The notes below the pieces were generated by a model. It had not been told where the DNA came from. It saw only the letters and a list, made by a program, of their open reading frames with translations, and ran no database searches. A DNA stretch of 46,982 bases from the IMG/VR virus record IMGVR_UViG_3300031566_000077, positions 1 through 46,982 of that record; one strand, written 5' to 3'. Both the position numbers and the translations under genes were made by a program. Below, piece by piece: positions 29,494 through 38,623 of this stretch; positions within the stretch are counted from its first letter, which is position 1; the number at the start of each line of letters is the position of its first letter. Source of the stretch: a virus.

Positions 29494-30650
29494 AACGACA
29501 CCTCTGCAATTACATCAGGCTGAACCGATTGCCCAGGATTCCGGTTGCTTGGGGTCTGACTTCCCGCTATACTTGGAGGTAAACGTTTCTGTAGACCCAT
29601 TCTGGTTTTTACAGCAAAGAACCTGGTTATATATCCTTCTGAATCATCCCGGTAATGCATCACGCTCTTCACATAATAATATCCCGACAGATGCCCAATA
29701 CCCGATATACGAACCGCTCTTCTCGCCTTTATCTTTGGGTTACCGTTAGTCTTCCCCCATCCAGAAAGTACATACAAATCCTTCTGAGCTTTCCGGTTTG
29801 CCAGGTCCTGAAGGGTCATAACATTGGTAGCCCCATCCACTGGAGAAATATACCTTGTCGGAGACGGTATGATTACTGAACTTGGGGCTCGATAGGTCGG
29901 AGAACTTCTTGTTTCCTGTTGTGTGAATGCATCGGGAACCACAATAGATCGAGCAGTCAAAACTGTACCGAGGTCTTTGTCAAGGATAGATGTTATAAAT
30001 GTGTTGGCAGTACTCAGAAGAGTTTTAGTAGGCCAAAAATCAATTAGTTCATTTTCTCCCTCTCCATAGTTCAATTCAAGCCTGGTATCATCAAACTTAA
30101 CTTGATGAAAATGCAGAGTCTTATCCTCAATGTATAAAATATATCCGTTTCTTTTGGCCAACTTCGCAAGAAATGTAAGGTCCGACATATCGAGTTGGTT
30201 TACTTGTGAACGTCTTTCTTGTGTGGTTTCGACTTCCGAAAGCAAAGAATATTCAGCAGCTATTTGTGTCGTTATTTCGGAGTCCGTTATATTCCTGAAC
30301 GTCCTTCTGCGTTCTCCTTTTTCTTTCAATTTAATTGACTCATCAAATCCGATCAGCCGAATAGTCGGGGCATCTCTTTCTGGAAAACCATATGTAGGAC
30401 GCTGAATTATAAAACGTCCCATATATTCAAACGTTCCTCCTATCCCGATCCACACGTCAAGATTTCCTCGCTCTCTAAATATATCGGTATCAGTTATTGC
30501 ACTGCCTTTATTCCATAGCTCCACAATCGCCATGTCGGCCATGCAATCATCCTGTCGAATCTCGACGGAGAAGAGATGATCCTTCAAACCAAGAGCCTCA
30601 AGCTCCTGGCCATCGAGGTAAACCTTCGGCTGAAAAGTTCGCAGAGTCAT
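29490..30650 (-). CDS. Baseplate hub protein, gpD/gp27-like (late control D family)
   Basis: 386 residues. N-terminal beta domain with FQPKVYLDGQELEALGLKDH, and LFSVEIRQDDCMADMAIVEL; then GFDESIKLKEKGERRRTFRN and ITDSEITTQIAAEYSLLSEV, the region of D/gp27-type proteins where ExR-x-F-x-x-x-TDxEI is usual. A later stretch DMSDLTFLAKLAKRNGYILY matches the typical ...FLxRLAxExGY motif. It attaches the tube to the spike. Neighbours V (downstream) and a LysM/gp53-like protein (upstream) fit. Confidence 0.9.
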   Translation of the reverse strand: MTLRTFQPKVYLDGQELEALGLKDHLFSVEIRQDDCMADMAIVELWNKGSAITDTDIFRERGNLDVWIGIGGTFEYMGRFIIQRPTYGFPERDAPTIRLIGFDESIKLKEKGERRRTFRNITDSEITTQIAAEYSLLSEVETTQERRSQVNQLDMSDLTFLAKLAKRNGYILYIEDKTLHFHQVKFDDTRLELNYGEGENELIDFWPTKTLLSTANTFITSILDKDLGTVLTARSIVVPDAFTQQETRSSPTYRAPSSVIIPSPTRYISPVDGATNVMTLQDLANRKAQKDLYVLSGWGKTNGNPKIKARRAVRISGIGHLSGYYYVKSVMHYRDDSEGYITRFFAVKTRMGLQKRLPPSIAGSQTPSNRNPGQSVQPDVIAEVSL

Positions 30651-30967
30651 ACGGAACCGAAGTCAGTAAAACTTGGTATTAGAAGAATTCGTCCCTTGTC
30701 AATTTCGTCATCTGGGTAGAACATTCCGTTTATATCCGCTATGAGAAACCACCTTGTTGATATTCCACAAGAGTTATGAGAAAGAAGATCAAGAAGATCG
30801 CTTTGGTTTGTTTCGTGAATACTAACAGTCTCCTTCATATCCTTCTGAATAAACATTCTTCTATCATGTAGAAACGTAATAGTCTTTCCATCTTTGGTAA
30901 CCTTGCTCGCAGTAATCTTTTTTCCATTCTCTCCACGGATGTATCTCGATCCTTCAAATATAGACAT
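30647..30967 (-). CDS. Small baseplate protein, gp53/LysM-like (106 aa)
   Basis: Contains a segment RWFLIADINGMFYPDDEIDK followed by GRILLIPS. This matches the LysM-type ending (W-x-x-I-x-x-x-N...P...G..L.IP) shared by T4 gp53-like wedge proteins and P2 tail protein X. The N-terminal half (FEGSRYIRGENGKKITASKV) is not recognised. It overlaps the hub gene by four bases, the place of tail protein X in P2-like operons. gpX versus gp53 cannot be decided by eye. Confidence 0.7.
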   Translation of the reverse strand: MSIFEGSRYIRGENGKKITASKVTKDGKTITFLHDRRMFIQKDMKETVSIHETNQSDLLDLLSHNSCGISTRWFLIADINGMFYPDDEIDKGRILLIPSFTDFGSV

Positions 30968-31563
30968 CAGAAATTCCTCCGATCCTGCCCCTTCTGTCGA
31001 GGACGAATTACCTTCCTAAAAGTCACGGACACCCTTGCCCGAATCGGACTAAACTGTGAATCTTGAATTTCCTCGACCCCCGATATCTTAGTGATTACTA
31101 CTCGCTGCGCTTCGATTCCCTTTTCGATAAATATTACATTAGGAGTCCGAACAAACCTATCATCTATCAAGAACAATCCAGGATTAGAATGAGAATCAAG
31201 CCAGTTTAGTTTCCCGACGACCGAATCCTTATACCCCTGTTTCGACCCATGAAAGCCAAAGTCGGTGAAAAGAAGTTCAAGAGAAAACTCTGACTTTTTT
31301 ATTCCCTTAAACTCAATTGCATCATCTCCACCAATAATATGCTTATCATTAAACTCAATGGTCTTTTCAAAGGGCCAAGTCGTAGGATTGTAGTCTAACT
31401 CAATAAAATCATCCAGATTTTGCTCATCACGAAAAACAACTTTATTGCCAATTTTATTTCTGGCATTTGTTTTTACATTACGGGGCTTCTTTTCAATCAC
31501 TCCACGTTGCGAACCCACGATATCGCTTCGCAGCCCCTCAAGATCGAGTTCGTTACCAGGCAT
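30967..31563 (-). CDS. CIS-tube/LysM-adaptor-like tail protein (198 aa)
   Basis: The sequence FIELDYNPTTWPFEKTIEFN, SEFSLELLFTDFGFHGSKQG and DSQFSPIRARVSVTFRKVI follows the pattern of contractile-injection-system tube-end (CIS_tube) proteins: a strand with NP, then L-x-LLFD, then F-P-x-R-A-x-V-x-V-x-F. These proteins join the tube to the baseplate hub. Length and position, between tape measure and gp53/X-like protein, agree. The C-terminus is basic (RPRQKGQDRRNF). Confidence 0.7.
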   Translation of the reverse strand: MPGNELDLEGLRSDIVGSQRGVIEKKPRNVKTNARNKIGNKVVFRDEQNLDDFIELDYNPTTWPFEKTIEFNDKHIIGGDDAIEFKGIKKSEFSLELLFTDFGFHGSKQGYKDSVVGKLNWLDSHSNPGLFLIDDRFVRTPNVIFIEKGIEAQRVVITKISGVEEIQDSQFSPIRARVSVTFRKVIRPRQKGQDRRNF

Positions 31564-31571
31564 AGTTCACC

Positions 31572-34322
31572 TTAGTAGAAGCTTCTCAAATTCTGAAGGT
31601 CGGTAAGTTCTTTGGTTTGTCTTTGAATTTCTCTACCATCCAGGAAAATTCGATTTTCAATTACTATTGTCGTGGGCGCCCCGGCTCCGGCTCCGGCCAT
31701 TGCCGGAGCACGTCCCTGGGTAATTGCCCTAAATACTTGTGCTATATCCTTAGGTGTGAGCCCGGTTGGCAGAGGTAATACCATCTCGGGTTTTCCTTCT
31801 TCTGCCAATGCCGCGACAGTAGGCTTAGTTACAATTCCTCCATGCTGGAGTCCAACTACTGAGCCGATCGCCCCAAGCAGCCAACCGGTTGGGGTTCCCT
31901 TCATGAATATATCTTTTACCAGTTTCGCGACCCGTTGAAGCGGATCGACAAGATTCGTTACCCAGCGGGTAAGGGTGGTGAATACGCCAACTAACCAACC
32001 AACTATCTTAGCCATCGGGACGAGAGTCCCCCTTACTATCGCTCTGGTAATTACTCCGAAAGTTTTCCAGAAGGATATATTTCTTCCTCCTCTACCAAAT
32101 AAGGCCACTCCAAGCGCATCGAATGCTGACGATAGTTCATCAATGACAGGAACCAAAGGCGCAAATGCCGCTTCCATTTCCTGTACAATAATTTCAATTA
32201 CAGCCCCATTAACAGCTGCAAAGAATGCCATGACCTCAAACATTTTAGCGAATGGAAGCATAACTACTGTCATTATTGATTTGAATAATTTACCCAGTGG
32301 TCCTATCCCTCCCATAGCCGAAAACAATCTGCCCAGCGGTGCGAATATGGAACCAATTGCTTTCTTCATTGTAAAGAATGCTTCTCGTACTCCTCCGAGG
32401 TTCTGTTTCCATGCGACGGCAAACATCTTAGCAGTAATAATAAGAGTTCCGAGTATAGGCGATATAGCGAATAAAATAAAAGCCCAAAAAGCCTGTGCCG
32501 ATCCCTTTGCCTCCCAAAAGGCCCTTGCTACCTTACTTACGATTACGATAGCCAATAGGACTGCTGCGATAAGCGCTAATATCGGATTGGCGATTATTAC
32601 TGCCCAAAGCCCCCTTAATGCTCCGGTCAATAGTCCAGCCCCGGCTGCTCCGGCTCGCATCGCCGTACTGCTCATTACAGTTGTTTTAGCCTGAAATAAA
32701 GTAGCCCTTATATTTCCCCATCGAAGCCCAGTACTAAGCCTTTGAAGGGCATTATTTATTGTAAGGGCAATACTATTACCGACTGTAGCTATTCGATCGG
32801 CCGTGGAAGCTGATACTGCGGCCCAAGTAACAGATGTTCTGGATGATATTCCAATGCCAAGAAGCGACTCAAGTAAAAGCCGAATCTTCATCTTGGCATT
32901 CATCAATGTAGTCTGTGTAATCCTAAATTGTTCTGCTATAATTAGTCCGAGCAATTGCAACCTGGTATATCCTTCTACTCCAAGAATCAACCTGCTAATT
33001 ATCAAATACGCAGCCTTTGCCTTAGCGAGCAATCCATATTTCATATTTAAGGCAATTATAGCGCTTCCCAGCAAGAGCATGGTCCCGATCAATACCGAAA
33101 GAACGGCCCCGAGTCCTATCACCAACATAATTAATTTGGTTGTTCGTGGGAACCACGTCGTAAGAGTTATAATTAAGTTAACGAATTTCGTAAATATAGT
33201 TACGAGGGTTTTTATTGGACCAAGCAACGGAGTCCCAAATTGAGTGGCAAGGGTAGAAAGCGACCCACCCAGAAGAATCAATCTGCCTGTTAATGGTTCA
33301 AGAGTCTTCTTTCTAAATTCGGCGGCGGTTCCATTAGCTGTTTTCAACTCGAGTTCCATATGGGCGAATTTATCGGCGCCCATACCAACGACTGCGTTAT
33401 AAGTATTCAAACCTCTGGCGCCGAATATCGACATTAATGCAGCCTGTCTTTCCTGCTCTGTCACACCCGCTAAACGCTTTTCAAGATCGAAAATAACCGG
33501 GGCTAAATCCCTGAAGTTTCCCCTTACATCAAAGAGGGAAACGCCAAGTTGCGCCATGGTCCGCGATGCCTGTTCCTGGGTAATCGCCCGAAGCGCTGAT
33601 CGTAAAGTAGTAGCAGATACCGATGCCTCAGCACCAGTATTCCGCAAGGCGCCCAGGACGGTCACCGTATGTTCGAACTCCTGTCCGGCAGCCCTGGCAT
33701 TACCCGAAACCCTGGAAAGCATGACAGTAAGGTCACGCGCCTGGATATTAGAAAGCTGTGTAGCTCGCAAGAGTTTATCAGTTACACTTGTTGCCTCCTT
33801 TACATCAAACCCAAATCCCCGAAGGGCTGCTGAAGCCGCCATTGCTGCTTCAGCCACACCAAGCTGACCTAGCGATCCTGTAGCCAGGTCAAGGACGGGA
33901 AGCAGGGCCTTAGTTGCTTCTTCCGCAGTAAAGCCAGCTGTAGCAAGTTCTTTTAATCCTTCCGTCGCCTGACGAGGAGTCCACTGAGTGCTAATCCCTG
34001 CTTCAATCGCCGCAGAAGTTAAGGTCCTTAGTTGAGAAGTAGTTGGATCAAGTATGGCGCCAACCCTCGCCATGCCCTCCTCAAACCGGGCGGCTGATTT
34101 TACGACCCCCACCAAAGCAAGGCTTACTCCTGCGCCGCCAATCAGTGCTACGGCTCCTATCCTTGTAGCAACCCCGAACCGCAACTGTGCAAGCCTTGCT
34201 TTCTCGGTCTGGATTGTAAGCGCTTGCATAGACGCTGAGGCGGCCATAGCAGGACCGCTTAAGCGGTTCGCCATGGTTAAGACCACGCCAAGTCCAAGCG
34301 CTGTACCAACTCCGAGTGCCAT
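31572..34322 (-). CDS. Tail tape measure protein (TP901 family)
   Basis: 916 residues with the TP901-type core: VKSAARFEEGMARVGAILDP, AGISTQWTPRQATEGLKELA then TAGFTAEEATKALLPVLDLA, and MLSRVSGNARAAGQEFEHTV. Several long hydrophobic segments follow (LIMLVIGLGAVLSVLIGTML, LWAVIIANPILALIAAVLLA), as in tape measures that enter the membrane. The C-terminus ends in a hub-facing part with QHGGIVTKPTVAALAEEGKP and a short helix. It is in frame with the frameshifted extension of the chaperone gene, with TAA-TAA-ATG between them. By the usual rule the tail would be roughly 130 nm long. Confidence 0.95.
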   Translation of the reverse strand: MALGVGTALGLGVVLTMANRLSGPAMAASASMQALTIQTEKARLAQLRFGVATRIGAVALIGGAGVSLALVGVVKSAARFEEGMARVGAILDPTTSQLRTLTSAAIEAGISTQWTPRQATEGLKELATAGFTAEEATKALLPVLDLATGSLGQLGVAEAAMAASAALRGFGFDVKEATSVTDKLLRATQLSNIQARDLTVMLSRVSGNARAAGQEFEHTVTVLGALRNTGAEASVSATTLRSALRAITQEQASRTMAQLGVSLFDVRGNFRDLAPVIFDLEKRLAGVTEQERQAALMSIFGARGLNTYNAVVGMGADKFAHMELELKTANGTAAEFRKKTLEPLTGRLILLGGSLSTLATQFGTPLLGPIKTLVTIFTKFVNLIITLTTWFPRTTKLIMLVIGLGAVLSVLIGTMLLLGSAIIALNMKYGLLAKAKAAYLIISRLILGVEGYTRLQLLGLIIAEQFRITQTTLMNAKMKIRLLLESLLGIGISSRTSVTWAAVSASTADRIATVGNSIALTINNALQRLSTGLRWGNIRATLFQAKTTVMSSTAMRAGAAGAGLLTGALRGLWAVIIANPILALIAAVLLAIVIVSKVARAFWEAKGSAQAFWAFILFAISPILGTLIITAKMFAVAWKQNLGGVREAFFTMKKAIGSIFAPLGRLFSAMGGIGPLGKLFKSIMTVVMLPFAKMFEVMAFFAAVNGAVIEIIVQEMEAAFAPLVPVIDELSSAFDALGVALFGRGGRNISFWKTFGVITRAIVRGTLVPMAKIVGWLVGVFTTLTRWVTNLVDPLQRVAKLVKDIFMKGTPTGWLLGAIGSVVGLQHGGIVTKPTVAALAEEGKPEMVLPLPTGLTPKDIAQVFRAITQGRAPAMAGAGAGAPTTIVIENRIFLDGREIQRQTKELTDLQNLRSFY

Positions 34323-34325
34323 TTA

Positions 34326-35317
34326 TTATCCCTTCGATTGTCTGGCGACTTCCTCGTGCCACCGAGTAGCGTATTCAATCCAGAATCGTCGCTCTTCGTC
34401 GGTCATTTCCCATATCTCCTTATACCCCCAACCTTTGAAAAGCATTCCTATTGCCCCGACCTCCTCCCACGTCTGCCAAATCGCCGCAGGCCTGCAGTCG
34501 GCAATAAAAAATCCGACGGATCTACTGCGAACTCGAATGTCCGACTACAAGTGGAACAAGCAAGAGAATTAGTGGTATCTGGTCCAGGCTGATTTTCAAT
34601 GAATCGACCCAGGAACTCATCGAAAATCCCTATGTCGAGATGCTCGAAGAAATCCGCATCTACTGGCTGACCATCGAAGTCCTTACAGGCAGCGGTCACG
34701 ATTGCATAGGCAGATTCGTTGATGTTTTGGATTTGCTCCCTGGAAAGTCCTTCTTCCTCGAATCCTCTTGCCAAACGAAATCGGGCGGTATGTCCTTCCG
34801 CCGAAACAGTCAGCAGCCACTCTCCTTCCTCGAACTTATAGTCCGTTTCCTCTACCGGGATAGTTTCGATTTCCGCCGGCGAAGTATGGACCTGAAGAGG
34901 AGCGCTGCAGTGTGGACAGTCGAGATTCTGGATGATCGGCGTCTGCTTTTTAGTTAACTCTCTGATCCGTAGTACACAGGCCGCCCGATCACCCGAGTAC
35001 ATCGAACGGATCATTAGCTTGTTCTCAGCTTTCTTGTCGTTAAACTTGAAATGACTAAACTCCAGCAATTCGACAAGAGCCGTGGTCACCACCCTTCCTG
35101 GGTTCGCGAGGATATCCGGCCTACCGATTTTCTTCCTAACCGTGCCATCTAACGGTCCCAGCAGAACCGTCCTGTAAAGTTCATTCGAGAGATCGACTGA
35201 ACCTATAGGAAGTTTGAACTCCATTTTCTCATCTCTGCTGGTCATTTCCGGGACGGGAGACCCCATGCTCGGAACAATTGGATCTCTCCCGTTTTCCATG
35301 CCATTCTCCTCGGTCAT
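34326..35317 (-). CDS. Tail assembly chaperone, -1 frameshift fusion product (330 aa)
   Basis: If ribosomes shift back one base on T TTT TTA (34511-34505), 271 residues of the zero frame are joined to 59 codons of the -1 frame that end at TAA 34328-34326. The extension reads IADCRPAAIWQTWEEVGAIG, then MLFKGWGYKEIWEMTDEERR and FWIEYATRWHEEVARQSKG. This is a sensible helical domain like the second half of phage tail-assembly chaperone pairs (short helix, then ...IW-x-x-T-x-x-E-R-x-F-W). It ends directly before the tape measure start, as the G/GT pair does in lambda. The -1 frame may also be translated alone from ATG at 34445. Confidence 0.75.
34448..35317 (-). CDS. Tail assembly chaperone, unshifted product (289 aa)
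   Basis: Zero-frame product. After an acidic N-terminus comes MEFKLPIGSVDLSNELYRTV and a segment ILANPGRVVTTALVELLEFS like the tail/baseplate chaperones that bind the tape measure. Two CxxC pairs (DCPHCSAPLQ; ACSTCSRTF) make a zinc site split between the middle and C-terminus. It ends DFLLPTAGLRRFGRRGRRSG and Gln. ATG is followed by a second in-frame ATG (MENGRD) and either may be used. The gene lies between tube and tape measure. Confidence 0.75.
   Translation of the reverse strand: MTEENGMENGRDPIVPSMGSPVPEMTSRDEKMEFKLPIGSVDLSNELYRTVLLGPLDGTVRKKIGRPDILANPGRVVTTALVELLEFSHFKFNDKKAENKLMIRSMYSGDRAACVLRIRELTKKQTPIIQNLDCPHCSAPLQVHTSPAEIETIPVEETDYKFEEGEWLLTVSAEGHTARFRLARGFEEEGLSREQIQNINESAYAIVTAACKDFDGQPVDADFFEHLDIGIFDEFLGRFIENQPGPDTTNSLACSTCSRTFEFAVDPSDFLLPTAGLRRFGRRGRRSGQ
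34505..34511 (-). promoter_or_regulatory. Canonical -1 ribosomal frameshift heptamer
   Basis: TTTTTTA reads in the zero frame as xxT TTT TTA (GAT TTT TTA), the X XXY YYZ arrangement. Codon phase was checked from the gene start at 35317. Six bases further on, GCAGGCCTGC and GCCG...CGGC can pair, giving a possible stimulatory structure. It lies 19 codons before the zero-frame stop, in a tail gene just before the tape measure, where this regulation is common. Confidence 0.8.
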
Positions 35318-35367
35318 CTTTCTTTCTCCTTATCAACGGTCTACCAATCTTGGTAAGTTCGTCCGAC

Positions 35368-35883
35368 CTACAGCGGTCGGAGATCGAGAGGGTCGGGCAA
35401 TCCGCCCTCATTCTGGATGACTGCCGACTCCATCCAGACGTCGGATGTTCCGGCTTCCAGGGAAGCATGCCCGAGTTTGCTCGGCCAGCACTCAAAGTAG
35501 CTCCATCCTTTCAACCGATTGTTGAAGTCGTCCATCAACTGGATTTTCAGCATCCTTCTAAACATCGCCGAAGGGTACTGACCCCGCTTCTGGACTAGCT
35601 CCACTTGAGCCCGCCACACCTGAAGATCGTTCGACCTGCTCTTGCCCCGATTCAAGGTCAGTTCGCCCGACTTCAAGATTCCAGGCAGCTTCTTGGTCAT
35701 CCGGTCGGTCCCCTCCCGATATTCGACGACCTCGCTTTCCTCCTCGATTCCCTCTACCGACCGGAACCCTGCACGCCAAGATCGAATCCCAACCGCCATC
35801 ACGCGAAAGCGGAAGCCAACGTAGGGGTCCAGCCTCTGACCGGCTTTCTGCCCGCTCGAAGGCAATGAAAGAACGTGTGGCAT
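35368..35883 (-). CDS. Tail tube protein (gp19 family)
   Basis: 171 residues with DPYVGFRFRVMAVGIRSWRA, GFRSVEGIEEESEVVEYREG and KLPGILKSGELTLNRGKS. This is the F-R-V-x-...-F-x-E-V-x-G-(L/I)-...-Y-R-E-G...K-L-P-G-...-x-L-x-R-G pattern of T4 gp19 and TIGR02241 tube proteins. It polymerises inside the sheath. The gene follows the sheath gene directly, the standard order in contractile tails. Start ATG is preceded by AAGGAGTAAAATT. Confidence 0.92.
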   Translation of the reverse strand: MPHVLSLPSSGQKAGQRLDPYVGFRFRVMAVGIRSWRAGFRSVEGIEEESEVVEYREGTDRMTKKLPGILKSGELTLNRGKSRSNDLQVWRAQVELVQKRGQYPSAMFRRMLKIQLMDDFNNRLKGWSYFECWPSKLGHASLEAGTSDVWMESAVIQNEGGLPDPLDLRPL

Positions 35884-35923
35884 AATTTTACTCCTTATAA
35901 AACGAACCGAACTTCGCCGACTT

Positions 35924-38227
35924 CTACTGCTCTTCGATGGAGCGCTGCCCCCTGGAATTGGTCACCAGGAAAACCACCTTCTCGGCCGTACCTACCACGT
36001 TGAAGCCGAATTTGGTTTTGAAGATTCCGGCATCTCTCTGCGCTTGCGGATTGATTCCTTCCCCGTTATAGACGTAGTATGCCTCGTCGGGATTTCCCTC
36101 CGGAACGAAGACCCCATCCTTCCAGAGGTCATACAGGAAGGAACCGATTTGATCGAACACGTCAGAAGATAAATCCTCATTGTTCGGCTCAAAGGCAGTC
36201 CATAACGAATCCCCGATGACACTCTGCTCCACGAAAATCGTGGTTCGCATGACATGAACGAACTGTTGAGGTCTTCCTTCCTTGAGCAGAGTCCTGTCCC
36301 CGAATACCCGAATACCGTACCCAGGGAATTCGCGGATAATGTTGATTCCCCGCGGATTGAGAAGAAGCGAAGCATCATCCCAGTCGATGACCTTGTCATC
36401 CGTGGTCAACCCGACAATGCCTTTAATCCGCTCGTTCGCAGGAGCCTTGTGGGTTCCGCGATCCGCTGCCACCCTCGACCAGATTCCCATAACCCATCCT
36501 TCCGCCGAGTGATCCTGCAGTAGAATATAGCCGGTTTCCGGGTCGTAGATGGTCAACCATGGGAAATAGATCACCCCACGCATCGAGGAAAGGCTCAACG
36601 TGTAGTCCCTCCACTCGATCGCTTCCGAAACCGAATCAATCGACTGGGGCATAGCGCCCACATACATGGCATGGAGTTCGGCATCACACCAGTTGATTCC
36701 ATTCTCCACTATCAATTTCGATGTCTGCCCAGGTGTGGCGATCATCGAAACCGCTTTGATGCCCTTGAACCGATGGATACCGGTCTCCGCTCCGGGTGTG
36801 GAAACTCCCATGTAGTCGGCATCGGTCGGAGTTTCCCCATCGAGTCCGTACACCATTGCCACAGCCGAAACTGGGAATGGCAAGTCGAGATAGGCTGGAG
36901 TACTGGAAGGGTTGAGGTCGACTGCCTCTATAAGTTCGCTCTTATTTCCCCTTCCCGAAAGCACGATGTTGATGTACTTGAGCGCGTTAGTGGGTTGCAT
37001 CGAAAGCTGTTCGTGGTTCTCGAAATTCCCGAGTTCGTCCTCCACTTCAAGATCGAACTCAAAGGAAGTCGCCGGAGAGTTGGCAGCAATCGGAGCACCC
37101 AAGGTGATCGGAAGGAAGAAAATCGTATTCCCCGACACTGCTGTGACGAGGACCGTAATCTCGGTGGTCCCATCATTGATATAGACCAAGCTTCCGACTC
37201 TTGCCCCGATTGCATTGTTAAGAGTTATCTGGTTTGCCCCGCTGACCAGTGGAGTTGTGATCGTGGATGACAGGGCGTGGGTCGTTGCGGTCTTGACTAC
37301 TGCTCCCGCAGTGTATCCATTCAAGACCTTTGACTTGAACTTGAGTTTCTTGTTGACCGTATCCACCTGCCAGACCACGAAATAGTCCGTGTTGACTCCA
37401 TCATCCAGAATCACGAGATCTCCGACCTCAAAGTCTCTGACCGATGTTATCTCGACTTCCGTGGTGGCGCCTGCCGTAATCACCGCTGAAGTGATGGTGG
37501 AGATTTTCATGGTCGTGTATTTCAGGAAGTTTCCCCACCCACCCGGATTTGCTGCCGATACCTTGAACGAATGTGCGTTCTGGTCCGAGTCATCCGCCCA
37601 GGAATCCGCTACCGCTGGCCCGGAACCATTCGCCAAAGGCGTAAGTGCCAGGACGGCGACTACTCCCGTGCCATCCGATGCGGGTGCCAAGGAAACCACC
37701 ACCAACTGGAGTGCCTCCAGATGCGCGTTGATGGCGGCCAGAACTTGGTTAGCGGTAGATATCACTGCTGGAACTGCATCCGTTTCCAAGGATACGTCGA
37801 TATCGTACCCGTTCACAGTCTTTGTCACGGTGATCGCAAGGGGCAAGGGCCCCGACCCTGGATCGGTCAGCTTGATCTGAAGGTTATTTCCCTGGGCCCC
37901 AGGATGGATGGCAGTCCAGAGCAAGGCTGAATTGGCAGTCCCGGTGACGAGACTGGCGAAGACCTCCGGCGTCAGAACCCGAGAAATCCAAGCCGATCGT
38001 CCCTCATTCACGAAGAAACCACGAATGTGCTTCGGCCCGGCGTATCCACCGTAATAGCTTCCACACTTCCGTTCGAACTCTTCCCACGAGGTCACGAACT
38101 CAGCCTTATCGGTCCTGCCTTTTTTTGACCGAATGATAAACCCCGCGATGCTGACTGGAACTCCTTCGATGGTAGGAGGGTTATCGAACTGCTCCCGAAG
38201 ATTGAGCCCAACGTGGTACTCAGGCAT
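35924..38227 (-). CDS. Contractile tail sheath protein
   Basis: 767 residues. The N-terminus MPEYHVGLNLREQFDNPPTI then GVPVSIAGFIIRSKKGRTD and FERKCGSYYGGYAG is the typical sheath opening. The C-terminal protease-resistant domain reads WSRVAADRGTHKAPANERIK, LLLNPRGINIIREFPGYGIR then VFGDRTLL, and closes with FKTKFGFNVVGTAEKVVFLV. The internal variable domains (residues about 85-420) are larger than in P2 FI (396 aa) and closer to T4 gp18 (659 aa). ATG has no strong site; AAAATCTTCTTAG lies just before it on the plus strand. Confidence 0.95.
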   Translation of the reverse strand: MPEYHVGLNLREQFDNPPTIEGVPVSIAGFIIRSKKGRTDKAEFVTSWEEFERKCGSYYGGYAGPKHIRGFFVNEGRSAWISRVLTPEVFASLVTGTANSALLWTAIHPGAQGNNLQIKLTDPGSGPLPLAITVTKTVNGYDIDVSLETDAVPAVISTANQVLAAINAHLEALQLVVVSLAPASDGTGVVAVLALTPLANGSGPAVADSWADDSDQNAHSFKVSAANPGGWGNFLKYTTMKISTITSAVITAGATTEVEITSVRDFEVGDLVILDDGVNTDYFVVWQVDTVNKKLKFKSKVLNGYTAGAVVKTATTHALSSTITTPLVSGANQITLNNAIGARVGSLVYINDGTTEITVLVTAVSGNTIFFLPITLGAPIAANSPATSFEFDLEVEDELGNFENHEQLSMQPTNALKYINIVLSGRGNKSELIEAVDLNPSSTPAYLDLPFPVSAVAMVYGLDGETPTDADYMGVSTPGAETGIHRFKGIKAVSMIATPGQTSKLIVENGINWCDAELHAMYVGAMPQSIDSVSEAIEWRDYTLSLSSMRGVIYFPWLTIYDPETGYILLQDHSAEGWVMGIWSRVAADRGTHKAPANERIKGIVGLTTDDKVIDWDDASLLLNPRGINIIREFPGYGIRVFGDRTLLKEGRPQQFVHVMRTTIFVEQSVIGDSLWTAFEPNNEDLSSDVFDQIGSFLYDLWKDGVFVPEGNPDEAYYVYNGEGINPQAQRDAGIFKTKFGFNVVGTAEKVVFLVTNSRGQRSIEEQ

Positions 38228-38254
38228 GATTATAACTCCAAATGAAAAATCTTC

Positions 38255-38332
38255 TTAGTTCAGCATTTCGGGCAGTCTCTTAATCAATGCCCACTCAGTA
38301 TCCGTGAATCCGCCAGTCGTCTTCTCTTGGCG
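38255..38332 (-). pseudogene. In-frame continuation of the 38333 gene after its stop codon
   Basis: Directly after TAA (38335-38333) the same frame stays open for 25 codons to TAA at 38257-38255: RQEKTTGGFTDTEWALIKRL then PEMLN. The segment FTDTEWALIKRLPEMLN looks like a genuine C-terminal helix of a structural protein. This suggests that the ancestral gene was longer and has gained a stop, or that there is limited readthrough. No ribosome site precedes it, so independent translation is unlikely. Confidence 0.35.
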
Positions 38333-38623
38333 TTATTCGTCGTCTGTCTTTTTTCCTTTCTTCATGACGATCGTTTTCTTGTCCGTCTTTGAAGCGGGCG
38401 CTCGCTTCGGCGCCTCCTTTGTTTTCTCCTTGGACGAAACTTCGATCACAGAGGCGGCGGAGTAAACGACCACTCTTCTCTGTTTGCGATCCTTGGCAAA
38501 GAGTGGATCGCACTTTTCTGTCTCCGTCAACTCCCTGCTTATCTCTCCACGGCTGAGAGGAATTGAATGTCCATCGGTGAATACGATCGAGAAATCACCG
38601 TTGGTGTTGTTACGAACTTTCAT
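38333..38623 (-). CDS. Small virion-region protein with Lys-rich tail (96 aa)
   Basis: The N-terminal half is a beta-like domain (MKVRNNTNGDFSIVFTDGHS, IPLSRGEISRELTETEKCDP) and the second half is basic and disordered (KEKTKEAPKRAPASKTDKKT, VMKKGKKTDDE). ATG follows GATAGAGGAGGAAGGAGCT, one of the best sites in the window. It overlaps the upstream gene by 14 bases. Position before the sheath suggests a tail completion or neck component; not recognised. A protein-like sequence continues after its stop codon (see 38255). Confidence 0.6.
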   Translation of the reverse strand: MKVRNNTNGDFSIVFTDGHSIPLSRGEISRELTETEKCDPLFAKDRKQRRVVVYSAASVIEVSSKEKTKEAPKRAPASKTDKKTIVMKKGKKTDDE

